Shown here: positions 1 to 11,439 of the stretch, piece by piece
Numbering within the stretch: the first letter of the stretch is position 1
Layout of the letters: every line of letters begins with the position of its first letter
From: Oreohelix idahoensis
Lineage: Eukaryota > Mollusca > Gastropoda > Stylommatophora > Oreohelicidae
Assembly (NCBI GenBank): GCA_024509875.1
Contig: JAMPIV010022916.1
Span: 434,001 to 498,000, forward strand
Reading direction: 5' to 3'
DNA length: 64,000 nt
Position numbers and translations under genes: made by a program
The notes under the pieces: generated by a model
What the model was told of the DNA's origin: nothing
Databases searched by the model: none
Seen by the model: the letters and a program-made list of their open reading frames with translations, nothing else

Positions 1-130
1 CGATAACTGTCCATTAAGCATGTAATAAGAAGAGATTAGCATGAGATTATATATGGGCCTGGCAACCTCTTCATGTAAAACATATTGCTACAGAAATCAC
101 CGCTACAAGAACATATGTATGCTCTGCTGC
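1..130 (+). repeat. Family A head fragment
   Basis: Contains the block 'gggcctggcaacctc' preceded by a degenerate 'catgtaataagaagag'. The same block recurs at about 4160, 9295, 12010, 13590 (reverse), 21580 (reverse), 50050 (reverse), 50965 (reverse) and 51225. This is one end of a moderately repetitive interspersed family of unknown class. The 131-990 interval that follows shows only simple CAA/TTG runs and no gene I can support. Confidence 0.45.
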
Positions 131-994
131 AAGTTTCCCTGTAAAGGGACAAGTTGCAGTAGTGGCTCAATCTTCTTCACTAAAAAAAAATACTTATAAA
201 CGATTATGCAGAAATGTTAATTTGCATCTGAGGGGAACAAAAATTGGAAATAAATGCATGAAATACTTGCAACAGTTTGCATACACAATTGTAAGTTGCA
301 TCTGACGAGATAGCATTTAAAAATTGCATTACGTCCTTACGGAATTCAATTTATGTTACAGCCAAGCTGGAGAAACTGGAGCTCATGACTTCAACTCAAC
401 ACGTTTCGGAATGGCAGAAAAGCCTTAGGAGAAGCCTAGATCTACAGTGTAGATAATACCAAGGAGTCTTCAACTTGGTATTGGCTGCAAAAGAGTGAGA
501 CGCTCAGCAGTCCTAGTACAACAACAACAACATCTACAGGCAGAAACGGTAACTCTTTGCCCTAACCTGTCCTGGCAGAATACTTACTGCCACTGTTCCT
601 TTAACCAGCGGTGTCTTGTTTCCTAAAGACAAGATTGCATTTTGTTGTTGTTGTTGTCGTCGTCCTTAAGTTTGTTGCTGCATTTTGGGTAGGCACATCT
701 TTTCCAATCATAGATAGCAGTTCTTTGCTTTCATGAGGGCACATTTGCGAGTCATACATAAGAGAAGTTTGCGCCTTAATTCTCGGGAAACTGTGACAAG
801 CATCAAACCCTGAATAGGACGACTAATGGATAGAACCAGCCAAATTCGTGGAACAAGGTGTGTAGATGTGATGTTAGAGTTGGATGTGACACTGACTTAA
901 GAAACCAGTAATTGCATTACAGGGCAGACTTTGTTCTAGAATCTCCATTGTGAAAGAAAAAGGAAACGGTAAAGGTAGTCCTGCAGCAAGTACC

Positions 995-1090
995 GTCGTA
1001 GGGGAGTGAAGTGTAACAGACCTGACCACACTGGGTCACAACTTTATGAGGGGGGTAGCAAGTTCCCTTTCCTCGATACCTTTGCCTTAA
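995..1090 (-). repeat. SINE-1 3' fragment
   Basis: The reverse complement matches the 3' body of the tRNA-derived SINE best seen at 45235-45470 and 62395-62640: a 'gaagtgt(t/a)aga' block, then a hydrophobic gap, then 'gtagcaagttccctttcctcg'. The tRNA head is missing. The match is by eye and diverged. Confidence 0.5.
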
Positions 1091-1625
1091 CTAACTCTTG
1101 TGGCAAAATTGTTTCCAATTCTGTTGTAGAATCGATTACAGAAATGCGACGGTGTTATAATTCCACGCAAAGCGACACGAAAGAATCACAGTTCATAACA
1201 AACATGGCCACTAACAGTAGTAGTGAGATGTGCTATATTTCTAACTTGGACGGATGGTATAACCACGAGGAGAATCAAATAGCAGAAAGACTTATATGTT
1301 TAGATTCTGGAAGATTGCCTCGATGCTCACATATATGTATTATGGATAGAAATGTATTGGAACGAAAGATATCGTAAGTTGAAAGCATAAAATTGTGATT
1401 TGATAGCAACAGTACACACTTTCGAGCGATGTAGGAAAATGTTTAATGGTACGAATAAGAAAGTTAGATGCAATGGTAACTATGGACTGTCCGGTTCTAA
1501 CGAGACTTAAATGCACAGAATCGGATGGACAGAAGACTAGAACGACGAAGGAAGAGATGGACCAGTTTGAACAGAAGTCAAAATTGCATTAAATGTGCTA
1601 ACAAATTGAGCAGACCAAACAAGCC

Positions 1626-1672
1626 TGTGACGTCACGCTTTCCGAGAGGGACGCATTGCCCCATAAAAGGCG
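1626..1672 (+). promoter_or_regulatory. Possible CRE plus TATA-type promoter
   Basis: A perfect CREB/ATF palindrome TGACGTCA lies at 1628-1635 and a TATA-like CATAAAAGG at 1662-1670, about 30 bp downstream, followed by a short GC-rich stretch. This spacing is typical of an animal Pol II core promoter or an LTR U3. No convincing open frame follows; the next 1.8 kb (1700-3530) is non-coding to my eye. Whether it serves a host gene, a non-coding RNA or an old LTR cannot be decided. Confidence 0.3.
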
Positions 1673-3532
1673 GGGAGCGCAATTTGAAAAGGACCCACTG
1701 CCAAAATTTTTGAAACACTAACGGACACAGGACAGAGCTCGCAACAAAGCTTTTGCCATCTGCAAATGTGTACAGTCTGCCAAGCTATTCACGTCCAGTG
1801 TTGATTTCTGAAGTTTGAGGGTAAGCTGAATTATGAAAACTATTATGTAAATATTTCATTTATTACAGTGTTATTATCTGATGTATATTATTAGTTTGTA
1901 AATGCTAGAAATTGCATAATTTTGTTTAAATTTGTGGATAATGAGAAGGATCAAGCATATTCAGGAAAACTATAAGACCTGTAATTAATATTTGGAAGGA
2001 TCAAGTTGTAAAGTATTTAAGGATGTACAAGAGTGGATAAAACGATTTATTTGTTAGTACATATAACTAATGCAAATGATTAAGCTAGTACTATATCACT
2101 GAAATGATGTACTTGCTTACTCTGACTTTATATCCTCGACATCTGATGACTGATTGGTCTAACATCTGTGCTAGTCACCTACAAATCTAGCCAGATACTA
2201 GCCAGGGCCGATATATTGTTTCAGGTTCATTCGATCATTCGATCTATACTGTCAACTACTAGAAGCCTGTGTATGTTCATCAGTGATAATCCCACAAAAG
2301 TGAAAGAACCCAACGTGTGAACGACAGCTGGTTCTTGGTACCCTTACTGTTGGGTCTGCCAAGACTGATAGAACTCCAGTGACAGTTCGATGTCATCAGT
2401 ATCACGGATCAAAGATAAGTTTCTTTTAACAAAACTGACAGCATCAATATATGAAACACAGTAATTACCGAATTAAGTCGCATGATGACCATATTGTGCT
2501 GAAGTCAAAAGACTGAAAGAACATTAGTCCTAGTAACAGTGATTCAAGTGTTCATTGACTTTACTAGCAAAGAGAACACTATTCCAGATCCAGAATTGAA
2601 AAGGACAGTACTATCGATAAAATTGCGAAGTGACTTTTGTGACATAATGGGGCCACCCCTCTCGATCTCTCTTTCACTACGACAATATCAGTTACAATTT
2701 TGTACTGATTTTATTTTTTCCGAGTCACACCCTTTTCTTTCTGTTTGCTATGTAGCAGAGAGTTTGTTTATTCAAACATTTGACACCCCTTGTTGGTGAT
2801 AATACATCGCGTTTACCAGGGTGCAGCAAAGCTTTGCTAAAATTATACCAGGGGGCGCGACAGATAATAGATTAATCGTCTGAGCGACACATTCTGGACA
2901 GCCACGCATGACATAATCGTTTCCGGTACACCTTGTTACAAAGAGATTACTTTACATGAAAGTAATAATTTGTTACATCTAACACACATTGTTGTGTGAG
3001 GTTACCGATGCGTTTGGGAGTTGGTGCACAGGGAAATCGGATGTTTACAGCCTATTTTCAGAAAAGTAATGTTTGAAATTTTGCACTAGATGACTCATGC
3101 AAAATATTCAAATCAGATTGGCTGATAATTTGAGCTCCATAACAAACAGATCGGGGTAGGGAAGTGAATATAACCTGACGCTTCAGACAGTCTAGTTCAC
3201 TGTGAGATTCACGCTTGCCAAAGACATCAGACTTCCCAGTAGTTAGAATTCAGAATTTCCATTTATCAGACCGGACACCTTTTATTGGAGTACTCATCAG
3301 GATTTACAATTCAGCCCAGGAAATCTCTAACATTTTAAATAAGGAAAACCGGAATATCTGAGGAAACTGAAACACATGGAGTCATAGAGGGAATGATCTT
3401 ATTAAAGAATCGACACCCCAGACGCGTGTAAGAGGCCGATTCAAGTCTCTTTTATCCATCTGAGCAAAAAAGTCTGTGAGCCAAGATTGGCGTAAGTTGT
3501 CATTTTACATTACTAACATGTGAACTAACATA

Positions 3533-3543
3533 TATATATATAT

Positions 3544-3616
<73 letters not shown>

Positions 3617-3641
3617 ATATATATATATATAAATATAATAT

Positions 3642-3684
<43 letters not shown>

Positions 3685-3702
3685 TATATATATATATATT
3701 AC
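3533..3702. repeat. (TA)n / (TTTA)n microsatellite
   Basis: About 100 bp of alternating TA with a few interruptions, then about 10 copies of TTTA, then more TA. It directly abuts the LINE fragment that begins near 3700, so it may be an expanded LINE-insertion AT tract. Confidence 0.9.
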
Positions 3703-4115
3703 CATGTCTGCGAGACTTGGACACTCAATAAAACAGTTGCAAAAAAGATTACATCATTCGAAATGAAATGCTACAGAAGGATGTTGAGAATACCCTGGAC
3801 AGAAAAAAAGACCAACAGAGAAGTACTGCACTCACTAAATGTACAGGAACATTGGCTCCTAAATACCATCGCAATAAGGAAGCTGAAATTTTTCGGTCAT
3901 ATAAAAAGACATAATAGTCTGGAAAAAACAGTGATGGAAGGCATGGTCCCTGAAAAAGGGGAAGGGGTCGACCTAGACGACGGTGGACCCAGGACATCAC
4001 AGAGAGTCTGAACTTGTCTTTGGCTGATGCAGGTCGACTTGCCCAGAATCGTGATGCGTTCAGAGCAGCTGTAATGGAGACAACGTTCTGGAAAGAATAC
4101 GTCACATGATGATGA
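3703..4115 (+). pseudogene. LINE reverse transcriptase C-terminal fragment
   Basis: Translation shows the motif series of the C-terminal end of non-LTR RT proteins: CETWTLNK, then YRRMLRIPWTEKKTNREVL, then KLKFFGHIKRHNSLEKTVMEG. It matches the C-terminal part of the LINE at 39.4-42.2 kb (CETWT/AETWT; RRMGRISWKEMKTNKEVL; KYFGHIKRHNTLQKT). A frameshift near 3955 separates this from a last segment ending ...FWKEYVT before a (GAT)n tail at 4108-4120. It is a 5'-truncated dead copy of the same or a sister family. Confidence 0.75.
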
Positions 4116-4149
4116 TGATATTACCATGTGAATATTAATATGTGAAAAT

Positions 4150-4310
4150 CGCTTGTGGATGTCCTAGTTATTTGAGGCTGGCAACCTCAGCGTATAGAAT
4201 GATGATTTCATGAACCAGTTCTGCCAAGGGCTGGTGATTGCTTTATTGCTAGTTTCGTAAAGAGAACTAAAAGCATAAAGTAGTCCCAGGTTCCATATGG
4301 AACAGGGAGG
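4150..4310 (+). repeat. Family A head fragment
   Basis: Contains 'tgaggctggcaacctcagcg', then a block resembling 'accactacagcaagcgctggtg' and 'agactccgaatggagcag' seen in the longer copy at 12005-12150. No coding potential. The following 4311-4830 is AT-rich, with repeated 'gtaaatgtaaacatattc' phrases and no gene. Confidence 0.5.
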
Positions 4311-4832
4311 ATAAGATGAAGAAATGATGTACATTCTAATTATAATACTTGCAGTTTCAAACCAAAGTAAATGTCGATGTTAACATATCCACTTTAAAAT
4401 TAATGGAAGTTTCAAACTTTTCAAATCAGTGTAAACATAAATGAAAACATATTCAATTTATATTGTGATGACTTTTTAATCAGTGGAAATGTAAATGTAA
4501 ACATATTCTATCTGAGATAATAACCTTTTCATTTAAATGTAATGTAAAGCTAAAGTTATTCAATTTAAATGTCAAAGAAAGTTTTATCCCTAGGGATTAA
4601 ATTTAATTCTCATCGAGGGTAAATTCTGAGATAAATGGGATGGTAGAATAGAAGAAAGGGGACACATAAGTATGTGTCGGGAAACGCAATACTCAGAAGA
4701 GCGTTTCGTTTCTATTCTTTATCATAGTTATTGGTGGTACTAGCAGAAAGTACTATCTCTGGAACAAGAAGGGAACAGTGGCCTAAGCTTTAAGATGAGG
4801 GACTAACTTTGTAGACACTTCTTGACATTTCG

Positions 4833-5860
4833 AACGAACGAACGAACGAACTTTATTTTCAAAGGGTTGAGAATTGGGCACGCAGGCCCGTCTGACATTC
4901 TGCCCTTCCTTTCTCCCGTCTTTTATACTGATTTCATTTATTCTCACATACAATTTACCCATCAATTCAAGGAATTCAACGTTGTACAGGTAAAATAATA
5001 GCATACTCACATTCACAGTATCTAATTATAAACATGAAATAAAATATGTTGAAAAGTACAAACTAAGTATTACCATGAAACAAAATATGTTGAAAAGCAC
5101 TAACATCATCATTAAACCTACACTCGATATTATACCATTTGTTCGGAAAAATAATCATATTAGGGGGGCAGATAATCAGTAAAACTCATAAAGTATTCGA
5201 AAAGTTTACGATTGTAATGAATAGGGACTGAGGTTGTTTTTTTTATGTTTTTAGATAATGTGGAAGATAGTTCCAAAGATGAGCAGCAGAGTAAGCTAAG
5301 CTTTTCTTGAATAAGTCAAGCCTAGGCTTGGGCACTTGTATTTTGTTAAGGCGTTGACTGCGTCTTTCACTGTATTTGAACATTGGCCACAGATATGTTG
5401 GAGCATTCTGTGACAGGATTTTGTGAACAAATTTAGCTTTGTTGAACAGAAAGCGCTTTCTTAGAGGCAGTATTTTGAGATATTTATATAGATCTACACA
5501 CTGTGTTTGGCAGTTGTCAGAAACTAGACGCACTGCACGCTTTTGTAGTGAATGGAGTCTTTTTGTGTTGGACATAGAACAACCATCCCAGATTGTGGAG
5601 CAATAGTCAAGGTTTGTTTGTATGTGAGATACATAGAACAATTTTCGTGCATCTTCATCTAGGAAATGTTTGATTTTAGCTAACTGGTAAACTTTCTGTG
5701 CCGTTTGCTTAGTCAGTGCATGAACATGTGAGTTCCAATTAAGATGCTGGTCAACGACTATTCCTAGAGTTTTATGTTCATTAACATTTCTGGGAAACGA
5801 GCTACACCCTACAACCTTGACCAGCGACGAGCGAGAGCAGTGTAAACAGAACCCATCAGC
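4833..5860 (-). mobile_element. CR1-like non-LTR retrotransposon, 5'-truncated
   Basis: Minus-strand copy with the RT C-terminal domain (see 5243-5820), a 3' UTR, an AATAAA-like signal and a terminal (TTCG)5 tail read on the minus strand (plus strand cgaacgaacgaa at 4832-4852). CR1/L2-group LINEs typically end in short tandem repeats instead of poly(A), which fits. The 5' side is lost in unrelated sequence near 5860. No target duplication was identified. Confidence 0.75.
5243..5820 (-). pseudogene. CR1/Jockey-like RT C-terminal domain
   Basis: An open frame of 132 codons (5243-5641) continues upstream in the same reading sense to about 5820. Upstream part: LGIVVDQHLNWNSHV, the 'thumb' entry typical of CR1/L2/Jockey RTs. 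Then HIQTNLDYCSTIWDG, SLQKRAVRLV, LPLRKRFLFNKAKFVHKIL and a conserved end SLAYSAAHLWNYLP. No endonuclease or catalytic YADD region is present, so only the last quarter of ORF2 remains. It is not functional alone. Confidence 0.8.
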
Positions 5861-5929
5861 GGGATCAGAAACTACTGTTGGCAGCTAAGTGCAAAATATA
5901 CGCCGCCAAAGTGAACTTTTTTTATCGTC

Positions 5930-6425
5930 TCTATTATCAATCAATGATGAAACTTTTCTTCTAAACTATTCACTTACTTTCAAACTGTTAAAACTTAAGT
6001 GATTATTAAATTTTGTTATTTGTAATTTTACAAATTTAACTTCGATTTAATCATTTTAAAGTTACTGCATGTTTGTCTCAGTCAATTTACTACACACTCT
6101 AAACAGAGCTATACCAGAATAATAAGAATTCCACTGAGTAAATCAGAGGTGGGGGCTTAACGAGCTAACATAAATCATTGCTTAATTCTTCACAAAAGTT
6201 GTCGGCAGATTCTAGAATTAACGTGCTCTGCCAAAGCAGCATGGTTTTCGCTTATCTGAATATCGTGTGAAGACTCACTTTGTGATAGAAGTGTCATTAC
6301 CCTTCTATCTACATCTCTGCTAAGAGTAATCTTGTGAGAAGGTAGACACCTTTGATGCCCTTATTAGATACTCTTGAGTTTTGGCCACTGTTGGACCACT
6401 ACTGCATAATCATATTACCATTTTT
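5930..6425 (+). repeat. Family A copy (3' two-thirds)
   Basis: Aligns by eye with 12700-13225 (+) and with 20290-20900, 10220-10680 and 50155-50625 in reverse. Shared blocks in order: an AT-rich 'tttaataatcaatta' zone; 'gagcttaacgagctaa'; 'gcataattcttcacaaaa'; 'tctatctacaactctgcc'; 'gagtaatcttgagcgaag'; 'gtagacacctttgaagac'; 'ttggccactgttggaccac'. There is no open frame and no evident tRNA head, so the class is unknown. Confidence 0.7.
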
Positions 6426-6699
6426 TCCAAGAGGAAAAAAATATTCCTGCAAATACTGAAGATAATATATAACATTAATTGTGTGAATATATTCTGTTGA
6501 ATATTTTCTTTACTCTTTTCCAAAACAGCAGAAAAAGTAAATTACTATAAATATTAAATGATTTATTAATTGTATTCGAGGACTTCTTTACTTTTAACAA
6601 TTTTGTTTAAAGTTCTTGTTTATTTTATTTTCCCCTAGTATTTAATTTATCATAGGATAGTTGTAGGGAGGAGACACTTTAAATCCTTGTACTACTTCT

Positions 6700-6925
6700 T
6701 ACTCACAGTGGGCTGATCACCTGCTTGCCAACCAATCTGATTAAGGAAACAATGATAGATTGTTTGGTCTGTTTTTGTTCCACAAAGACGCCACTAGGCG
6801 TGGTGGAAACAGCGATAGATTGATCAATTTGTTGTTGCCCTAAGACGCCACTAGGCGTACTGGCCACATACTGCTTTGCCGGTTGGTGGCTAAGGATGGA
6901 AGAAGAAGAAGAAGAAGAAGAAGAA
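6700..6925 (-). repeat. Duplicated hairpin unit with (GAA)n tail
   Basis: Two ~57-bp tandem units (about 6745-6802 and 6804-6860) each contain acgccactaggcgt, a 5-bp inverted repeat ACGCC/GGCGT around a 4-base loop (6788 and 6846). The block ends in (GAA)8 at 6898-6922. This may be the end of a short retroposon, but no polymerase III boxes are convincing. Confidence 0.5.
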
Positions 6926-7104
6926 CTACTTCTTACTATCTGACCAGTGATTTTCACAGTCTGACTATACCTATGACATCTATACATTAAAACACATGCA
7001 CGGAAATAAACTGGAGACGAACTTAGTAAGGATACAAAGAAACGGAGAAAGCTTAAGAAGATGGCACAGCACAGTAGAGCTTGCCGTGAACTGATGGAAG
7101 CCTA

Positions 7105-7350
7105 TGCTCCAAAAGGGCCGAAGAGTGATGGTGCTGATGATGATGATATTGATGGTGATGATGTTGACCTAGCTGTAAATGAGTATCTGACTCTTCTGGA
7201 GTTAGGAACGGCGAAGGAAGTGAGGAAGGGCACTGGTTACCTTCCCTCATATGCTGTACCTAGGATAGTGAAGTCTCTAAGTATTCCCTCCCTTTCAGCA
7301 GTATCTGATATAGCACTACCACGAACTATAAGTTCGAAAACTACTGGATA
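7105..7350 (+). repeat. SINE-1 3' body
   Basis: Blocks 'cagctgtaaat.ggta.ctgact', 'gcgaggaagggcactggt', 'atagtgaagtctctaa' and 'agtatctgatatag' occur in the same order in the SINE-1 copies at 45310-45460 and 62465-62630. A (GATGAT)n-like tract precedes it at 7130-7165 in place of the tRNA head. The 96-codon frame over this region is incidental. Confidence 0.7.
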
Positions 7351-7805
7351 ACAGGTTTCAGGACTTTCAGAGAACAGAGAGGAGTACACTTTGAAAGGTG
7401 CCTTAAGGTGACTGAAACGGCTCTGGAAAGCAGACGATGGTCATCAAACGCACAGAAAGGAAACACTCTGATCTTTGGCGATTATTTCATCATCACAATT
7501 TTCTTTTTCACTCACTATGGAGCATAGATTCACTACTGCTGACGGCACCCTTTGATGGAAGCCTGCACAAACAATGTAAATAAATAACAACCATACACAA
7601 CCTCATATTAATCGCCTGTACGACATGCATGAGCGAGTAGTAAGGCTATTTCTTTTTCTGTCTGACAAGAGAATTTCCCAAGAATTTCTCTAGTCCAGGT
7701 TTATTTTTCATAATAATTCCACGTGTCTTTTTTTTGTGCAAACTTTAGATACCAGATGTGTTGTTTTTTTATACTGCCTAAAACATTCTGATTGGAAGCT
7801 GAAAT

Positions 7806-8006
7806 GGATGGGTATGAAATAAAATCGAGAAAAGGGGATTCGTCTTACGATGTATTTAATTATATTCTTATGTGTCCTATCTAGCCCTCACTTTCTTTCT
7901 TTCCTTTCCCTGACGAAAGCTTTGTGGCCGTAACGTTGGCTATTTTCTTTGTCTTTTGTCCTCGTAAGACGAATCACCTTTTTTCGATTTGTTTTCATAC
8001 CCATCC
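7806..8006. repeat. Snap-back repeat enclosing a hammerhead-like core
   Basis: Arms of 45 bp (7806-7850 and 7962-8006) are inverted complements with only a few mismatches; each begins 'ggatgggtatgaaa' and ends 'gattcgtcttacga' read inward. The 111-bp loop contains, on the plus strand at 7908-7940, CCCTGACGA, a stem-like GC block and GTAACGTT, the layout of a hammerhead ribozyme core (CUGANGA ... GAAACGUH) with a changed GAA. Related cores occur at 14728-14762 (-) and 43783-43811 (-). No protein is encoded. Confidence 0.6.
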
Positions 8007-8009
8007 ATC

Positions 8010-9290
8010 GTACTCCACGTCTAAACCGCAGTTCCTCTAATCTTTCTCGACTTAATATACAATTGAAAGCTAACAGGTAACTACAATTTTTTATTCAACA
8101 ACGATAGATGCATCTTCTCACGCCTCATGACCTCATAGGCCTACATGCAGAGTAGAATGTAATTTTTTTTTCTTTCGTTTTTTTAGTTATTCCTTTCTTC
8201 CTTGGGTTGAAGAGATTTGGCAGAAGAGCGCCATGTCTCTGTTTTCCTGTAATCAGAGTTTAAGGCAACAAATGATTGGGCCTTTATGTGTGACGAAAGT
8301 AATTAAGTAAATTAAAACTATTTATGCTTAAAATGTATATACAAAATACATACCTGTACAATTTGACGATGTCGGGGATTAATTCTTTGCTGGGCTGTTT
8401 GAATTTTCGAGATATGTTTTCTCTTACAAATAAAATAGATAAACAATATAGAATATTCCAAAGGACAGCAGCAAATTCCGAAAATCACATTGTTATATTA
8501 ATTTTGTTTACATCGAATTGTCAAAATATTCTCACTTCAGAGTTTTAATTTCTTGTTATTCTAACTTAATAACAACAAATGCTGGAAACAAATAAACAAA
8601 AGATGTATTCTTCAATTTACTTTTACGTCATTCTTTATTTGTTCGCTTGGTGCACCCAACCATGGTGGGATCATTTGAGGAGCCACGAGGGAGGCGGGAA
8701 CAAGATTTCCCCTGCGTGTGAGCATCGGGTGCGGATGTTCACGCATCTTGTAACGATTCAGTTGTGGAGGCGGCACTTACACATGACGATGTGTAAACGA
8801 CCTTCCTATTGGTTGGCTGGTGCAGCGAGGTGGGGGGAAGGGGGCTTTCATTAAAAGATAGACGACACGAACAGAGAACGAGGGAACGGACTCATGATGT
8901 TTCATCCTATTGTTAACAGAAAAGATCATTCTTTTTGAAACCATGTGGTCTCTTATTTTCTAATCACCGGTGTTAAAAATGGCGTCTATGCTACAGAACA
9001 TATAGCAATTTTTTCCTCCCTAGGAATCACGAAACTACCAAATCAATGGGAAAATCACATGCTTGATTGTAATGACATTTTTAAAAACAATTTATTTTTC
9101 CGGCATATGCCCTACTAAGTAGGCCTACGACATTTTTTGATATTTTCTAGATTACGTGCCTTCACTGAAAGTCACCCCACTGAAATTCTGTGTTAACTTA
9201 GAAGCCACCCGTTAATTGGCCTAATTATTATCGAAGTCCCCACGGGTCTCAGATTAAACAAAGAAAGAATCCAACTACTTCTTCCTCAAA
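8010..9290. other. No feature recognised
   Basis: Open frames here are short, low in complexity and lack recognisable motifs. A 'cctattggttggctggtg' CCAAT-like block (8803) and a CATTAAAAG sequence (8850) give a weak promoter-like look, but nothing downstream supports a gene. Confidence 0.4.
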
Positions 9291-9430
9291 CATGTCGTAA
9301 GAGGCGAATAATATCAGGTTGTGCGTGGGCCTGGAAACCTGGTCATGTAAATAAGTGGCTACTCAAACCACAGCAGCAGGAGATCGTTAATGCTTTGTTA
9401 CTGGGTTCCTGTAACACCATGCTCTATGGG
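9290..9430 (+). repeat. Family A head fragment
   Basis: Starts with 'catgtcgtaagaggcgaat', the most intact example of this head, followed by 'gggcctggaaacctgg' and 'ctactcaaaccacagcagcagg'. The same head opens the plus-strand segments at 10085 and 51195. Confidence 0.55.
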
Positions 9431-9694
9431 AAGCAGAAAAGAATATTACGATGACAAATTATTACTCTTAACAGTATCTACGTAAAGAATCTAATTTTCT
9501 TTGCATTATTTCCCCTTGAAAGCCTCTTTTGCATTATGTTGTTTATCCTTCTTTGTTGGATGCGAAGCTTAGTAGGACGACATTCCAATTCAGGTCTTGG
9601 CCTTCTCTATAGCTTGTTTGGTGACCTTTCTTTCTCTTAAATCTTGTCTTGCAGAAAGCTTTATAATATACACCATTGAACATCATATTTTTTC

Positions 9695-10025
9695 TGTCTT
9701 TCTAGTTTCAGGTTATTAGAAAAACCACTTTGTCTTTCTAGTTTCAGGTTATTAGAAAAACCACTTTGTCTTTCTAGTTTCAGACTTTCAGAAAAAGTCA
9801 TTTTGTCTTTCTAGTTTCAGGTTTTCAGAAAAAAGTCACTTTGTCTTTCTAGTTTCTGGCTTTCAGAAAACGCCACTTTGTCAGGTTTCAGACTTTCAGA
9901 TAAAGCCGTTTTTCTGTCTTTGCAGTATCAGACTATCAGAAAGAGACATTTGTGTTTGTTTAGTTTCAGACTTTCTGAAAATAACCACTTTGTCTTTCTA
10001 GTTTCAGACTTTCCGACAAACGTGC
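9695..10025 (+). repeat. Minisatellite, ~37-bp unit
   Basis: About nine imperfect copies of a unit around 'tttgtctttctagtttcag' plus 'g/actttcagaaaaa.ccac'. The first two copies are essentially identical and later copies diverge. Pyrimidine-rich 'tctttctagtttcag' blocks in each unit resemble repeated 3' splice sites. Confidence 0.85.
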
Positions 10026-10039
10026 ATAATAGATTTAAT

Positions 10040-10165
10040 TCACGCGTGTGTCACCAAGGCCCGAAAGGGGAGCAAAGAAGAGTAACCCTGTAACTTACTA
10101 TGCATGGCGTAAAAAGCGAAAAAGGAGGGTTGGGCACGAGGCTGGCTACCCCATCCTGAAGACAT
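10040..10165 (+). repeat. Repeat B (family A-associated head)
   Basis: The segment 'cacgcgtgtgtcaccaaggc ... aaaggggagcaaagaag' followed by 'gagggttgggcacgaggctgg' recurs at 51130-51245 with good similarity. In both places it sits just beside a reverse-oriented family A copy, so it is probably part of the same composite repeat. Confidence 0.6.
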
Positions 10166-10219
10166 GTTAAGCCACAAAATCGTCAACAAAATAATGTGAA
10201 GATAAATGGTGTCACGAGT

Positions 10220-10680
10220 TGCCTCCCCTGCTATGCAGTGATGGTCCAACAACGGCCAAAATTTAGAGTATACAATGCAGTTCTTTAAAGGTATCTACCT
10301 TCGTTCAAGATTACTCTTGGCAGAGTTGTAAAGGATGGTGCTTCGATTTTAGGGAGTCTTCACAGGATATTTCAGAAAGCAAGCACAACGCTAAATTTTT
10401 TCAGGCTATTATGAACTTTGCATCTGCCCGCCCCTATGAAGAGAAAGATATGAAAGTAGTTCTGAGGCCCCCAACTGAATTATTCAGTAAAATATTCCTT
10501 AAGTAGTTCTATTGTGTTTATATTTAAGATAACTGAATCATACGTGTGCACTTCTCTCTGTAATAATTAAATCAACTATTGATTTGTAAATACATATAAT
10601 ATATTTAATAATCAATTATTCATTAACATGAGTAAATAAATAAGTGAAGTTGGCGGATAAAAACAAATGTGGAGTTTTTC
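10220..10680 (-). repeat. Family A copy (reverse)
   Basis: The reverse complement gives the family A order: 'ttggccgttgttggaccatc', 'gtagatacctttaaag', 'gccaagagtaatcttgaa', then a gap, 'ttgggggcctcagaact', and an AT-rich 'ataattgattattaaatata' zone at 10590-10625. It is diverged and non-coding. 10681-11430 contains nothing I recognise. Confidence 0.6.
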
Positions 10681-11439
10681 ATCACTGAAATTAGTTCAGG
10701 CGGTTGTGTGACGAAATGTCCGGAATGAATGACTTCGAGCGATACTGTCAGGGTCTAGGAAACTATTGGCGGTTAATTAAGCTGCTTTTATTAAGCTGCT
10801 ATTATCTCCAACTCATACCACAAAACAAATGTTTCTGCTAAGTATGTCTTTCCTGACACGTAGTCAGGCGCCTTTCCTGCTGTCCGTTGTGACAAAACAT
10901 TTGGTACATGTACTTTGGCGCCCTTCTCTTTCTCCTTCATCGTCCTATTAATTGACATATTTTACGCCCTACATTTTTGCTCGGAGCCGCTCCCAGACTT
11001 GTTTACGTTTCGCCAGGTGAATCGTAATAATACCAGGCTAATTAGACTGGTCATCGGGTAATGCTTTTATCACCTAAGTCGTCTGGCCACCTTTGATGGA
11101 GTCGATCTTTATTGATTCAAGGTGGTTGCGCACGATCGATGAAATGAAAGCCATGTCGTCTGTCTGAGGGATCCGTCTGAGGGATCTACGACGACACAGG
11201 TGATATACGTAATCGCTTCCGTTGGACCATCTCTGTGTAATTATTACAGATAACCCGTAAGGGGAAACAATATAATGGGAAAGAATCTAGACAGGAAATA
11301 AGTTCATAGATTTGTTTGTCAGTGTGCATAAAGATGCAATCGGAAGTATTACCGCCTTATTAGAAAGAGGTCACGCGTTGGAATTTTAAAATTTGATATT
11401 TTAAAACACGCGGGGGATATTATTATTTAACACCCCGAC

